Source of the DNA: Streptomyces litmocidini
GTDB taxonomy: Bacteria; Actinomycetota; Actinomycetes; Streptomycetales; Streptomycetaceae
Length of the DNA: 64,000 nt
Assembly: GCF_014649755.1 (NCBI RefSeq)
Contig: NZ_BMTQ01000016.1
Span: 62,001 to 126,000, forward strand
Direction of reading: 5' to 3'
Shown here: one piece after another, positions 24,588-32,696 of the stretch
How positions within the stretch are numbered: the first letter of the stretch is position 1
Layout: each line of letters opens with the position of its first letter
The notes under the pieces: generated by a model
Database searches by the model: none
What the model was told of the DNA's origin: nothing
The model's input: only the letters and a program-made list of their open reading frames with translations
Translations under genes and position numbers: made by a program

Positions 24588-24630
24588 GCGCGGCCCCGAC
24601 ACCCTGATCGACAGGGTGTCGGGGCCGCGC
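24588..24630. terminator. Intrinsic terminator after the first aldehyde dehydrogenase
   Basis: A perfect 19-base-pair stem (24588-24606 with 24612-24630) has the five-base loop ATCGA. It separates the dehydrogenase from the binding-protein gene. Confidence 0.87.
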
Positions 24631-24713
24631 GCCGTCGCTCGACGGACCGTCCATTGCCGCAGGTCGTGGCGGGCCGGGATGCTGCCCGGGTGAGAGCGAC
24701 AGCCAGGAAACAC

Positions 24714-25877
24714 ATGTCCCGCCGGTCCCTGCTGCGCGGCATCGGCGGTGCCGGGGCCGGAGCCCTGCTCACCGGATGCGGCGTTCCCGCCGCCTACGTC
24801 GAGGAGGGCGACCGGGCCGGCCGGGACCTCTCCGCGCGCGACCGGACGCTCGACTTCGCCAACTGGCCGCTGTACATCGACACCGACGGCGACGACACGT
24901 CGAAGCGGCCGACCCTCGACGCCTTCCGGAAGCGGACCGGGATCTCCGTCCGGTACACCGAGGAGATCAACGACAACGACGAGTTCTTCGGCAAGATCAG
25001 CCCGTCCCTGATGAACCACCAGGAGACCGGGCGCGACCTGATCGTCGTCAGCGACTGGATGGCCGCCCGCCTCGTCCGCCTCGGCTGGGTCCAGGAGATG
25101 GACCGCGCCGCCCAGCCGAACGTCGCGAAACACCTCGACCCGCAGCTGAACTCGCCCGCCTTCGACCCCGGCCGGCTGCACAGCGTGCCCTGGCAGTCCG
25201 GGATCACCGGCATCGCGTACAACCGGAAGAAGCTCGGCCGGGAACTGCGCTCCACCAAGGAGCTGTGGGCCGACGACCTGCGCGGCAAGGTCACCCTGCT
25301 GTCCGGGCTCGACGAGTCCTTCGCCCTGCTCATGCTGGGCGAGGGCGTCGACGTGACCCGGTGGACCGGCGACGACTTCCACGCCCTGTGCGAGCGGATC
25401 GAGGGACTCGTCCGGGCCGGGCACATCCGGCGCTTCACCGGGAACGACTACATCAAGGACCTCTCCACCGGCGACGTCCTCGCCTGCCAGGCGTACTCCG
25501 GCGACGTCATCCAGCTCCAGGCCGACAACCCGGACATCGAGTTCGTCGTCCCCGAGGAGGGCGCCGAACTGTGGGCCGAGTCCCTCATGGTGCCCAACCT
25601 CGCCCGGCACAAGTCCAACGCCGAGAAGCTCGTCGACCACTACTACCGACCCGAGGTCGCCGCCGAACTCGCCGCCTGGGTCAACTACGTCTGCCCGGTC
25701 CCGGCCGCGCGGGACGTCCTCGCGGACTCCGGCGACGAGGAACTCGTGGCGCTCGCCGAGGACCCGCTGATCTTCCCGGACGCCGCCATGCGCGGCCGGC
25801 TCGCCATCGCCCGGGACATCACCACCGAGGAGCGCCAGGAGTTCGCGAAGCGGTGGAACTCGATCGTCGGGCTGTGA
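24714..25877 (+). CDS. Polyamine-type ABC substrate-binding lipoprotein (orphan)
   Basis: The product is 387 residues. The N-terminus combines a twin-arginine motif (MSRRSLLRG) with a lipobox (LLTGC), suggesting Tat export and lipidation. The PotD-like body includes NWPLYIDTD, TGISVRYTEEINDNDEFF, DWMAARLVRLGW and IRRFTGNDY, all shared with the binding protein at 35752. The ATG at 24714 has an AGGA just upstream; GTG at 24690 would add eight residues. No permease or ATPase genes flank it here, so it may feed the PotABC system about 12 kb downstream or a distant one. Confidence 0.9.
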   Translation: MSRRSLLRGIGGAGAGALLTGCGVPAAYVEEGDRAGRDLSARDRTLDFANWPLYIDTDGDDTSKRPTLDAFRKRTGISVRYTEEINDNDEFFGKISPSLMNHQETGRDLIVVSDWMAARLVRLGWVQEMDRAAQPNVAKHLDPQLNSPAFDPGRLHSVPWQSGITGIAYNRKKLGRELRSTKELWADDLRGKVTLLSGLDESFALLMLGEGVDVTRWTGDDFHALCERIEGLVRAGHIRRFTGNDYIKDLSTGDVLACQAYSGDVIQLQADNPDIEFVVPEEGAELWAESLMVPNLARHKSNAEKLVDHYYRPEVAAELAAWVNYVCPVPAARDVLADSGDEELVALAEDPLIFPDAAMRGRLAIARDITTEERQEFAKRWNSIVGL

Positions 25878-25889
25878 GTTGGGACGATC

Positions 25890-26420
25890 ATGACGGACAC
25901 GCGCCTCGACCCGCTCGTCACCTACGGCCTGTTCCTCGCCTGGGCCGTGCACGACGCCGAGGAGCTCGCGCGCGGGCCGCGCTGGCTCCGGGAGGAGCTG
26001 CCGGGCCTCCGCGAGCGCTTCCCCGGAGTCCCGGAGCGGGTGTGGAAGGCGATGGAGTCCGTCGACGAGCGCGAATTCGCCGCCGCGGTCGGGGTGATGG
26101 CGGTGGTCGTCGCCTCGGCGGCCGTCGCGGGCGCGCGCTCCGGAGGCCGGTCCGGCTTCTACCAGGGGGCGGTGACCGGCTTCGGTCTGCACGGGCTCGT
26201 CCACCTCGCGCAGGCCGCCGTGGCGCGGGACGTGACGCCCGGCGCGGCGACTTCGCCGCTCGTCGTCATCCCCTTCTCCCTGTGGGCCCGCGGCAGGCTG
26301 CGGCGGGCCGGGGTGCTGCGGCCGGTCGGCGCCGGGGGAGTGGCGGCGGGGCTCGCGGTGGCGGCGGGGGCGACGGTGGCGGCGCACGGCGTCGGACGCC
26401 GGCTCGCCGCGCGCTTCTGA
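25890..26420 (+). CDS. HXXEE domain-containing membrane protein
   Basis: The product is 176 residues with about four to five hydrophobic segments. The name-giving motif is HDAEE at about residues 21-25 in the first helix (LFLAWAVHDAEEL). A second His pair, GLHGLVHLAQ, is near residue 101. HXXEE proteins are uncharacterised; the buried His and Glu residues suggest a metal- or cofactor-using membrane enzyme. The ATG lies 13 bases after the preceding binding-protein stop, so they are probably co-transcribed. The TGA stop is part of a TGAACGCGCTCA element that resembles the palindrome 33 bases further on. Confidence 0.82.
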   Translation: MTDTRLDPLVTYGLFLAWAVHDAEELARGPRWLREELPGLRERFPGVPERVWKAMESVDEREFAAAVGVMAVVVASAAVAGARSGGRSGFYQGAVTGFGLHGLVHLAQAAVARDVTPGAATSPLVVIPFSLWARGRLRRAGVLRPVGAGGVAAGLAVAAGATVAAHGVGRRLAARF

Positions 26421-26450
26421 ACGCGCTCAAAAACAACCACCCCTCCTTTC

Positions 26451-26462
26451 TGAACGCGTTCA
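26451..26462. promoter_or_regulatory. Perfect palindrome, probable operator
   Basis: TGAACGCGTTCA is a 12-base perfect palindrome at the centre of a larger inverted repeat (CACCCCT at 26438-26444, AGGGGTG at 26465-26471). It sits 21 bases before the ATG at 26484, and a near copy, TGAACGCGCTCA, lies at 26418-26429. TetR-family operators often look like this. No regulator gene is adjacent. Confidence 0.6.
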
Positions 26463-26483
26463 AGAGGGGTGTACGTTGTTCCC

Positions 26484-27005
26484 ATGAGCGACACGAACGG
26501 GCCGAGAGCCCTTCTCGCGCGCATCCGGGCCTGGCTGATCGCCTTCGTCGTCTGTCTGGTCCTGAGCGGGGCCACCGCGTTCCCCCTCGTGACCGAACTC
26601 CGGCTCCTCGACTCCGCGTTGACCGGGTGGGCCGCGCCCGTGGCGGACCTCCTCCCCGGGCTCGCCGAATGGATCCACCGGGTACGGGAGGGCGTCGCCA
26701 CCGCCGACGCGCAGGCCCCCTACCTGCTCTACGGCACCGACTGGCTGGCCTTCGCCCACCTCGTCATCGCGGTCGCCTTCTACGGCCCGTACCGCGACCC
26801 GGTCCGCAACATCTGGGTCGTCGAGTTCGGCATGATCGCCTGCGTCGGCATCGTCCCCCTGGCCCTGATCTGCGGACCGATCCGGGACATCCCCTTCTGG
26901 TGGTCGGTCATCGACATGTCCTTCGGCGTCATCGGGATCCTGCCGCTGCTCCACGTGCGCAAGCTGATCAAGCGCCTCGAGGCGGCTCACTCCGGCAGGC
27001 CGTAG
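26484..27005 (+). CDS. Four-helix membrane protein of unknown function
   Basis: The product is 173 residues with hydrophobic segments at about 18-40, 85-105, 110-130 and 135-155, the third region containing FGPYRDPVRN-like polar residues between helices. No family is recognised. The ATG at 26484 lacks a Shine-Dalgarno; TACGTT at 26472-26477 is -10-like, so the mRNA may be leaderless and under control of the palindrome at 26451. An in-frame TTG at 26469 would extend it through the operator and is less likely. Its 3' end overlaps the convergent serine hydrolase gene by 19 bases. Confidence 0.75.
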   Translation: MSDTNGPRALLARIRAWLIAFVVCLVLSGATAFPLVTELRLLDSALTGWAAPVADLLPGLAEWIHRVREGVATADAQAPYLLYGTDWLAFAHLVIAVAFYGPYRDPVRNIWVVEFGMIACVGIVPLALICGPIRDIPFWWSVIDMSFGVIGILPLLHVRKLIKRLEAAHSGRP

Positions 27006-28153
27006 GCCGCCACCATCAGGCGCAGGGCCGTCTTGTTCATGTCCTGGCCCTTGGCGTCGGTGGCGTTGACGCTGTAGACGAGCGTGCGGGAGCCGTCGCG
27101 GGTCGAGGCGATGGCCGTGTTGTAGCCCCAGCGGCCGCCGGTCTTGCCCCAGACCTCGCGGCCGCCGAGCTTCTTCATCGACAGGCCGACGGAGAACGCG
27201 GCCGGGGCGCCCGACGGGAAGTCGGGGACCTTCGGGAGCGTGAACATCTCCTCCAGGAGCGGACCGCGCACCACACGGCCCTTGAACAGGGCCTTCGTGA
27301 AGTTCTCCAGGTCGGCGGTGGTCGAGACGAGGTCCCCGGCGGCCCAGGCCTCCGACGTCCCCCACTCCGAGACGTCCCGCAGGCCCGTCGTGCCGTCGTC
27401 GAGCCTCATCGTCTGGTAGCCGTGGTTGTACGGGCCGGTGATCTCGGCCGCCCCGCGCGGGAAGTACGTGTTCCGCAGGCCGAGCGGCCTCAGGATCCGC
27501 CGCTCCACCTGGTGCTCGTACGAGTCGCCCGTGACCCGCTCCACGATCAGGCCGGCGATCGTGTAGCCGATGTTCAGGTAGTGCTGCCCCGTGCCCGGCT
27601 CGAACTCGCGCGGCTGCGCCGTCGCCGAGCGGACCAGCTCCTCCGGGGTGTGGACGTCGAACCGGTTCGCGTACCACTCCTCGACCGTCCCGCCCGGCAT
27701 GTCGGCGGCCGGGATGCCGTGGGTGTGGTTCAGGAGCTGCCGCACGGTCACCGTGGCGTACCGGGCGGGGACCAGATCGGGGAGGTACGAGCGGGCCGTC
27801 CGGTCCAGGTCGACCCGCCCCTCGGCGGCCAGCTGGAGGACGGTCGCCGCCGTGAACACCTTCGTCACCGAACCGGCCCGGAAGCGGGCGGCCGGGTCCG
27901 CGGGGGCGTTCGTCTCCAGGTCGTGGACGCCCGCGCCGCCCTGCCAGGAACCCTCGGTGCCGCCGACCCGGACGAGGGCGGCCGTGGCGTCGGCGCGGGG
28001 GAGGCCCGCGACGACCGCCGACAGATCGGCGGGGGCGGCCTGCGCGGCGGACACCACCGGCCGCTCCGCGGCAAAGGCCGGCGTGAGGGCGGGGCCGGCG
28101 GCGACGCCCAGGACCAGGGCGGCGGCGAGCAGGGTGCGGGTGGGCTTCCTCAT
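26987..28153 (-). CDS. Secreted serine hydrolase of the beta-lactamase/D-Ala-D-Ala carboxypeptidase superfamily
   Basis: The product is 388 residues. A signal peptide (MRKPTRTLLAAALVLGVAAG) ends near an AFA site around residue 28. Class C-type motifs are the SVTK tetrad at about 94-97 (nucleophile Ser and general-base Lys), the YLN tripeptide in GQHYLNIGYTIAG near 190, and KTGG in VWGKTGGRWGYN near 345. The ATG at 28153 has GGAG six bases upstream, better than the in-frame TTG at 28159. The substrate could be peptidoglycan peptides or esters. Its 3' end overlaps the convergent membrane protein gene by 19 bases. Confidence 0.9.
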   Translation of the reverse strand: MRKPTRTLLAAALVLGVAAGPALTPAFAAERPVVSAAQAAPADLSAVVAGLPRADATAALVRVGGTEGSWQGGAGVHDLETNAPADPAARFRAGSVTKVFTAATVLQLAAEGRVDLDRTARSYLPDLVPARYATVTVRQLLNHTHGIPAADMPGGTVEEWYANRFDVHTPEELVRSATAQPREFEPGTGQHYLNIGYTIAGLIVERVTGDSYEHQVERRILRPLGLRNTYFPRGAAEITGPYNHGYQTMRLDDGTTGLRDVSEWGTSEAWAAGDLVSTTADLENFTKALFKGRVVRGPLLEEMFTLPKVPDFPSGAPAAFSVGLSMKKLGGREVWGKTGGRWGYNTAIASTRDGSRTLVYSVNATDAKGQDMNKTALRLMVAAYGLPE

Positions 28154-28209
28154 GGTCAACTCCGGTGGTGTGAGCCGTTGTTCTCGATGGCTCCATCCTG
28201 CTGACCAGC

Positions 28210-28227
28210 GGCGATCCGCGGATCGCC
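28210..28227. promoter_or_regulatory. 18-base perfect palindrome between serine hydrolase and response regulator
   Basis: GGCGATCCGCGGATCGCC is self-complementary with no loop, which suits an operator better than a terminator. It lies in the 96-base gap upstream of the serine hydrolase (minus strand) and just past the response-regulator stop. Confidence 0.45.
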
Positions 28228-28249
28228 CGCACCGGCGGTCTTCGTCGGG

Positions 28250-28954
28250 TCAGTTCCTCCCCGGCGCGGGGGAGCCGGTGACGCCCGGGCCTCCCCCCGG
28301 CGGGGGAGAGCCCGCCGCGACCAGTCCCGTCTCGTACGCGCAGATCACCGCCTGGACGCGGTCCCGCAGCCCCAGCTTGGCCAGCACGTTGCCCACGTGC
28401 GTCTTCACCGTGTGGTCGCTGACCACCAGCTCCGCCGCGATCTCCGCGTTCGACAGGCCCCGGGCGAGCAGCAGCAGGGTCTCGCGCTCCCGCCCGGTGA
28501 GGACGTCGAGCCGGGGATCGGCTTTGCGCGGCCCGCCCGTCGTGTACTGCTCCACGAGGCGCCGCGCCACGGACGGCGCGAGGAGCGAGTCGCCCGCCGC
28601 CACCACCCGTACCGCGTGCACCAGGTCGTCCCGCCGCACGTCCTTGAGGAGGAAACCGCTCGCGCCCGCGTGCAGCGCCTCGTACACGTACGCGTCGGTG
28701 TCGAAGGTCGTCAGCATCACCGTCCGGCAGCCGGACTCCGCGCTGATCGCCCGGCAGGCCTCGATGCCGTCCGTCCGGGGCATCCGGATGTCGAGCAGCG
28801 CCACGTCCGGCGCGAGCCGCCGCACCGCCTCGACGGCCTCCGCCCCGTCCCCGGCCTCCGCCACCACCTCGATGTCCGGCTGCGCGTCCAGGATCATCGC
28901 GAAGCCGCTGCGCACCAGTTCCTGGTCGTCCGCGACCACCACCCGGATCGTCAT
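28250..28954 (-). CDS. NarL/LuxR-type response regulator
   Basis: The product is 234 residues. The receiver domain (1-120) has the acidic pair DD near residues 9-10, the phospho-acceptor Asp in VALLDIRMP near 54, a Thr in LTTFDT near 82 and the Lys in FLLKD near 104. The LuxR HTH (about 148-210) reads LTGRERETLLLLARGLSNAE, then LVVSDHTVKTHVGNVLAKL. It ends with a Gly/Pro-rich tail. Its ATG overlaps the histidine kinase stop by four bases, so the two form a coupled pair. Targets are unknown; the neighbouring serine hydrolase is a candidate. Confidence 0.95.
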   Translation of the reverse strand: MTIRVVVADDQELVRSGFAMILDAQPDIEVVAEAGDGAEAVEAVRRLAPDVALLDIRMPRTDGIEACRAISAESGCRTVMLTTFDTDAYVYEALHAGASGFLLKDVRRDDLVHAVRVVAAGDSLLAPSVARRLVEQYTTGGPRKADPRLDVLTGRERETLLLLARGLSNAEIAAELVVSDHTVKTHVGNVLAKLGLRDRVQAVICAYETGLVAAGSPPPGGGPGVTGSPAPGRN

Positions 28955-30099
28955 CCGTTCCCCCCTCCCACGGGCAGCAGGGCCCGCACCTCGAACCCCC
29001 GGCCGCCCGGCCCCGGGCCCGCCTCCGCCGTCCCGCCGTGCGCGGCGGCCCGCTCCCGGATGCCCACCAGGCCGTGCCCGCCCAAACCGCCCTGCGGGCC
29101 CCGCCCGTCGTCGGTCACCGTGACCCGCAGGACGCCGTCGGCGTGGGCGAGCCGGACGTCGACCGTGCGGGCCCGCGCGTGCTTCACCACGTTCGTCAGC
29201 GCCTCCTGCACGATCCGGTAGACGCTCGCCCCGGTCGCGGCGGGCAGCGCCCGCACCCCGCCCTCCGTCGCGTACCCGACGGTCAGACCGCCCGACCGCA
29301 CCCGCTCCAGGAGGCCGGGGAGGTCCGCCAGGTCCGGCTGGGGTTCCCGTGGAGCGGGCGTCTCGCCGCCCTCGCGCAGCAGTCCCAGCATCTGCCGCAG
29401 CTGGACCATCGCCTCCCGGCCCGTCTCCGAGATCGCCTCGAACGCGGCCTCCGCGCGCTCCGGCGCCGCCCGGACCGCGACCGGGCCCGCCTCCGCCTGC
29501 ACCACCATCAGGCTCACCGCGTGCGACAGGACGTCGTGCATCTCCCGCGCGATCCTGGCCCGTTCCCGTGCCGCCGCCCGCTCGGCCTCCACCCGCTGTG
29601 CCCGCTGTCGGGCGTCCGTGAGCCGCCCGAAGACGTAGGCGGCGCCGAACACGAAGAGGGAGAAGGTGAGTTCGCGCGCCGACTGGGTGTTGAGCCACAC
29701 CGAGGCCGGCACCGCGACCAGCAGGAGCCCCGCCGTCACGAGCCGCTTCCAGGCCGGCGAGAGCGCGGCGATCGTGTAGACGCCGACGAGCCCGGTGTAC
29801 GGCAGCGGCTGCCCCGGCCCCTCCAGGGCCAGCTTGTACAGCGCGCTCGCCGCCAGGATCGCGAGCAGCACCGCGAGCGGCGCGCGCCGCCGCCAGACCA
29901 GCGGCACCACGGTCAGCGTCGTCAGCCCGTACGCCGGCCAGGTCGCCGGTTCGAGCTCGGGCCCGCGCGGCACCACGAACGGCATCGTCATCGCCGCCTG
30001 CACGAGCAGCGCGATCCCCGTGTCCACCGCCCAGGGGTTCGCCGCGGCCCAGGTGCGGGCCCGCTCCCACCCGCCGCGCACGTCCCCCCGTACGCCCAT
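28951..30099 (-). CDS. HPK7-type sensor histidine kinase
   Basis: The product is 382 residues. The N-terminal half (about 20-160) has four to five membrane segments without a large extracellular domain. A coiled linker (LTDARQRAQRVEAERAAAR) leads to the DHp helix with the phospho-acceptor His in IAREMHDVLSHAV near residue 190. The HATPase domain has NVVKHARA (N-box), TDDGRGPQGG (G1) and GHGLVGIRERAAAHGG (G2). It overlaps the regulator by four bases and its ATG shares one base with the stop of the upstream methyltransferase gene. Confidence 0.95.
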   Translation of the reverse strand: MGVRGDVRGGWERARTWAAANPWAVDTGIALLVQAAMTMPFVVPRGPELEPATWPAYGLTTLTVVPLVWRRRAPLAVLLAILAASALYKLALEGPGQPLPYTGLVGVYTIAALSPAWKRLVTAGLLLVAVPASVWLNTQSARELTFSLFVFGAAYVFGRLTDARQRAQRVEAERAAARERARIAREMHDVLSHAVSLMVVQAEAGPVAVRAAPERAEAAFEAISETGREAMVQLRQMLGLLREGGETPAPREPQPDLADLPGLLERVRSGGLTVGYATEGGVRALPAATGASVYRIVQEALTNVVKHARARTVDVRLAHADGVLRVTVTDDGRGPQGGLGGHGLVGIRERAAAHGGTAEAGPGPGGRGFEVRALLPVGGGNG

Positions 30100-30884
30100 T
30101 ACGGCTTGCGTCCCACCGCGCCGAACTGCGCCACCACGTGCGCCTCGCCGGAGGAGGGACGCCAGCGCGAGCAGGAGACGATGCCCGGCTCCAGGAGGTC
30201 GAGGCCGTCGAAGAAGGAGGCGAACTCCTGCCGGGAGCGGGCGGTGATCGGCGGGGTCGCGTTCTCGTTCCAGAAGGCCATCGCGGCCTTGTTGCCCTCG
30301 CCGCCGAGCTCAGGCTCCAGCGTCGGATGGGTCATCACCAGATGGCTGCCGGAGGGCACGGCGGCCATCAGCGTCCGCACGATCGACCGGGCCTCGTCGG
30401 TGTCCAGGACGAAGTTGAGGATGCCGAGCATCATCACCGCGACCGGACGGGACAGGTCCAGGGTCTCGGCGGCCGCCGCGACGATCCGCTCCGGGTCGTG
30501 GGCGTCCGCGTCCACGTACTCGGTGACGCCCTCCGGCGCGCCGGTCAGGAGCGCGCGGGCGTGCGTCAGGACGATCGGGTCGTTGTCGACGTAGACGATC
30601 CGGGCGTCGGGGGCGATCCGCTGCGCCACCTCATGGGTGTTGTCCGCGGTCGGCAGGCCCGTACCGATGTCCAGGAACTGGCGGACGCCCGCCTCGGCGG
30701 CCAGATGGGTCACCACCCGCCCGAGGAACGCCCGGTCCGCACGGGCGACTTCGCCGATGCTCGGGTAGAAGCCGGTGACGGTGTCGCCGACCGCGCGGTC
30801 CACCGGGTAGTTGTCCTTGCCGCCCAGCCAGTAGTTCCACACGCGGGCGTTGTGGGCGATGTCGGTCCTGATCCGGTCGTTCAC
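30099..30884 (-). CDS. DUF574/PF04672-type SAM-dependent methyltransferase-like protein
   Basis: The product is 261 residues, of a family greatly expanded in streptomycetes. It begins NDRIRTDIAHNARVWNYWLG with GGKDNYPVDRAVG, the hallmark N-terminus. The SAM-binding motif is FLDIGTGLPT near residue 69; further blocks are VYVDNDPIVLTHARALL and VMMLGILNFV. The acceptor is unknown. Members often lie near regulators, and here it is sandwiched by overlaps: one base with the kinase gene and four bases with the GDPD gene. It starts with GTG at 30884. Confidence 0.88.
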   Translation of the reverse strand: MNDRIRTDIAHNARVWNYWLGGKDNYPVDRAVGDTVTGFYPSIGEVARADRAFLGRVVTHLAAEAGVRQFLDIGTGLPTADNTHEVAQRIAPDARIVYVDNDPIVLTHARALLTGAPEGVTEYVDADAHDPERIVAAAAETLDLSRPVAVMMLGILNFVLDTDEARSIVRTLMAAVPSGSHLVMTHPTLEPELGGEGNKAAMAFWNENATPPITARSRQEFASFFDGLDLLEPGIVSCSRWRPSSGEAHVVAQFGAVGRKP

Positions 30885-31570
30885 GCGCGGGCCTTTCGCA
30901 ACAGGGCGGTGAGGGTGTCGACCCGGTTCGTGGTGATCGCGTCGACCCCGGTCAAGATCAGCTTACGCATGGTGCGCGCGGTGTCCGCCGTCCAGGTCGA
31001 GACGAGCAGCCCGTCCCGGTGGATCCGCCCGGTCAGCTCCCGGCTCACCAGGCCGAAACGGTAGTTGAGCCACCGCGGCCGCACGGCGTCGAGCAGCACC
31101 GGCCGGGGCGGGGCGAGCGTGGTCCAGGTCAGGGCGATCTCGGCGGCCGGATCGGCGGCCCGCACCTGGAGCATGGCGACGGCGCCCGCGCAGTAGTAGA
31201 CGCGCTCCCCGGCCCCGCACTCGCGGACCGTGCCGACGATCCGGCGGACCGACTCCTCGTTCCCGCCCGGCAGGTCCAGCATCAGCCGGCGGTCCCCGGC
31301 GACGAGCAGCGCGTCGCGGAGGGTCGGCACCTCGCCGCGCGTCAGCTCGCGCAACCGCTCGTGCGTGAGGCCGGCGAGCGGCCGGTCGTGGCCCCACAGA
31401 CGCTTCAGGGTGTCGTCGTGGAGCAGGACGGGCACCCCGTCCTTCGTCAGCCGGACGTCGACCTCGACGGCGTCCGCCCCCCGCTCGATCGCCGAGGCGA
31501 TCGAGGGGAGCGTGTTCTCACGGACGCGGTACGGGTCGCCGCGATGGCCTACGACAGTGACGGAACGCAT
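30881..31570 (-). CDS. Glycerophosphodiester phosphodiesterase family protein
   Basis: The product is 229 residues. It would cleave glycerophosphodiesters to glycerol 3-phosphate and an alcohol. GDPD motifs: HRGDPYRVRENTLPS at residues 9-23 (the first catalytic His and the ENT motif), then AVEVDVRLTKDGVPVLLHDDTL near 36-57 with the metal-binding Glu and Asp and the second His. The C-terminal VSTWTADTARTM and GVDAITTNRVD segments are typical of the barrel. No signal peptide is seen, so it is probably cytosolic. It overlaps the DUF574 gene by four bases and starts 19 bases after the deaminase stop, giving one five-gene transcription unit. Confidence 0.92.
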   Translation of the reverse strand: MRSVTVVGHRGDPYRVRENTLPSIASAIERGADAVEVDVRLTKDGVPVLLHDDTLKRLWGHDRPLAGLTHERLRELTRGEVPTLRDALLVAGDRRLMLDLPGGNEESVRRIVGTVRECGAGERVYYCAGAVAMLQVRAADPAAEIALTWTTLAPPRPVLLDAVRPRWLNYRFGLVSRELTGRIHRDGLLVSTWTADTARTMRKLILTGVDAITTNRVDTLTALLRKARA

Positions 31571-31589
31571 GCCCCCATTCTCGTCGCCG

Positions 31590-32621
31590 TCAGCGCGCCA
31601 GCCAGTCGTCGGTGTACGTGTCGATCTCGGCGGCGATCCGGGCCTTGCCGGCCGCGTCGAGGAACGAGGCCTCCACCGTGTTCTTGGCGAGGGCGGCGAC
31701 ACCGCGTTCGTCGAGGCCGAGGAGACGGGCGGCGACGGCGTACTCGGTGTTGAGGTCCGTGCCGAACATCGGCGGGTCGTCGCTGTTGACCGTGACGAGG
31801 ACGCCGGCGTCGACCATCTGCCGGATCGGGTGCTCCTCCAGGGTGGGGACGGCCCGGGTCGCGATGTTCGACGTCGGGCAGACCTCCAGGGCGATCCGGT
31901 GCTCGGCGAGGTGGGCGAGCAGCCCGGGGTCCCGGACGGAGCTGGTGCCGTGGCCGATGCGCTCGGCGCCCAGCTCGCGGATCGCGTCCCAGACGGTCTC
32001 GGGCCCCGTCGTCTCGCCCGCGTGCGGGACGGAGCGCAGGCCGGCCGCGCGGGCCAGGTCGAAGTACGGCTTGAACTGCGGGCGCGGCACACCGATCTCC
32101 GGGCCGCCGAGACCGAAGGAGACGAGACCCTCCGGACGCAGCCCGTCGGTGGTGGCGAGCCGTGCGGTCTCCTCGGCGGCGGCGAGGCCGGCCTCGCCGG
32201 GGATGTCGAAGCACCAGCGCAGGACCGTGCCGAACTCGGCCTCGGCGGACTTGCGGGCGTCCTCGATCGCCGCCATGAAGGCGCGCTCGTCGATGCCGCG
32301 GCGGGTGGAGGAGTACGGGGTGATGGTCAGCTCGGCGTAGCGGATGTTCTGCCGGGCCATGTCACGGGCGATCTCGAAGGTCAGCAGCCGGACGTCCTCG
32401 GGCGTGCGGACCAGGTCGACGACCGACAGGTAGACGTCGATGAAGTGCGCGAAGTCCGTGAACGTGAAGTAGTCGGTGAGGGCCTCCGGGTCCGTGGGGA
32501 CCTTGGAGTCCGGGTGCCGGGCCGCGAGTTCGGCGACGATCCGGGGCGAGGCGGAGCCGACGTGGTGGACGTGCAGCTCGGCCTTGGGGAGGCCCGCGAT
32601 GAAAGGGTGGAGATCGGTCAT
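31590..32621 (-). CDS. Adenosine deaminase superfamily enzyme, possibly aminodeoxyfutalosine deaminase
   Basis: The product is 343 residues. The metal site is seen as HVHH near residues 17-20 (KAELHVHHVGSAS), the His in VPHAGETTG near 193-199 and the Asp pair in VNSDDPPMFGT near 275. The general-base Glu lies in the HAGE motif. Classical adenosine deaminases read HLHLDG at the first motif. The HVHHVGSASPRIVAELA form occurs in the cog1816 group, some members of which deaminate 6-aminodeoxyfutalosine in the menaquinone pathway. That assignment is from family knowledge and unproven here. The gene heads a probable operon with GDPD, DUF574 and the two-component pair. Confidence 0.88.
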   Translation of the reverse strand: MTDLHPFIAGLPKAELHVHHVGSASPRIVAELAARHPDSKVPTDPEALTDYFTFTDFAHFIDVYLSVVDLVRTPEDVRLLTFEIARDMARQNIRYAELTITPYSSTRRGIDERAFMAAIEDARKSAEAEFGTVLRWCFDIPGEAGLAAAEETARLATTDGLRPEGLVSFGLGGPEIGVPRPQFKPYFDLARAAGLRSVPHAGETTGPETVWDAIRELGAERIGHGTSSVRDPGLLAHLAEHRIALEVCPTSNIATRAVPTLEEHPIRQMVDAGVLVTVNSDDPPMFGTDLNTEYAVAARLLGLDERGVAALAKNTVEASFLDAAGKARIAAEIDTYTDDWLAR

Positions 32622-32696
32622 CGGATCATCGTAGGCCGGGCGGATCCCTCGCAGGGGTGAGGCCGTAGCATGACGTGACCACGATGGGGGAGGCCC

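Noticed and set aside
24776..28204. 1142-residue plus-strand frame
   Set aside because: It is an Arg/Pro-rich shifted copy of the binding-protein gene that continues through several genes on both strands.
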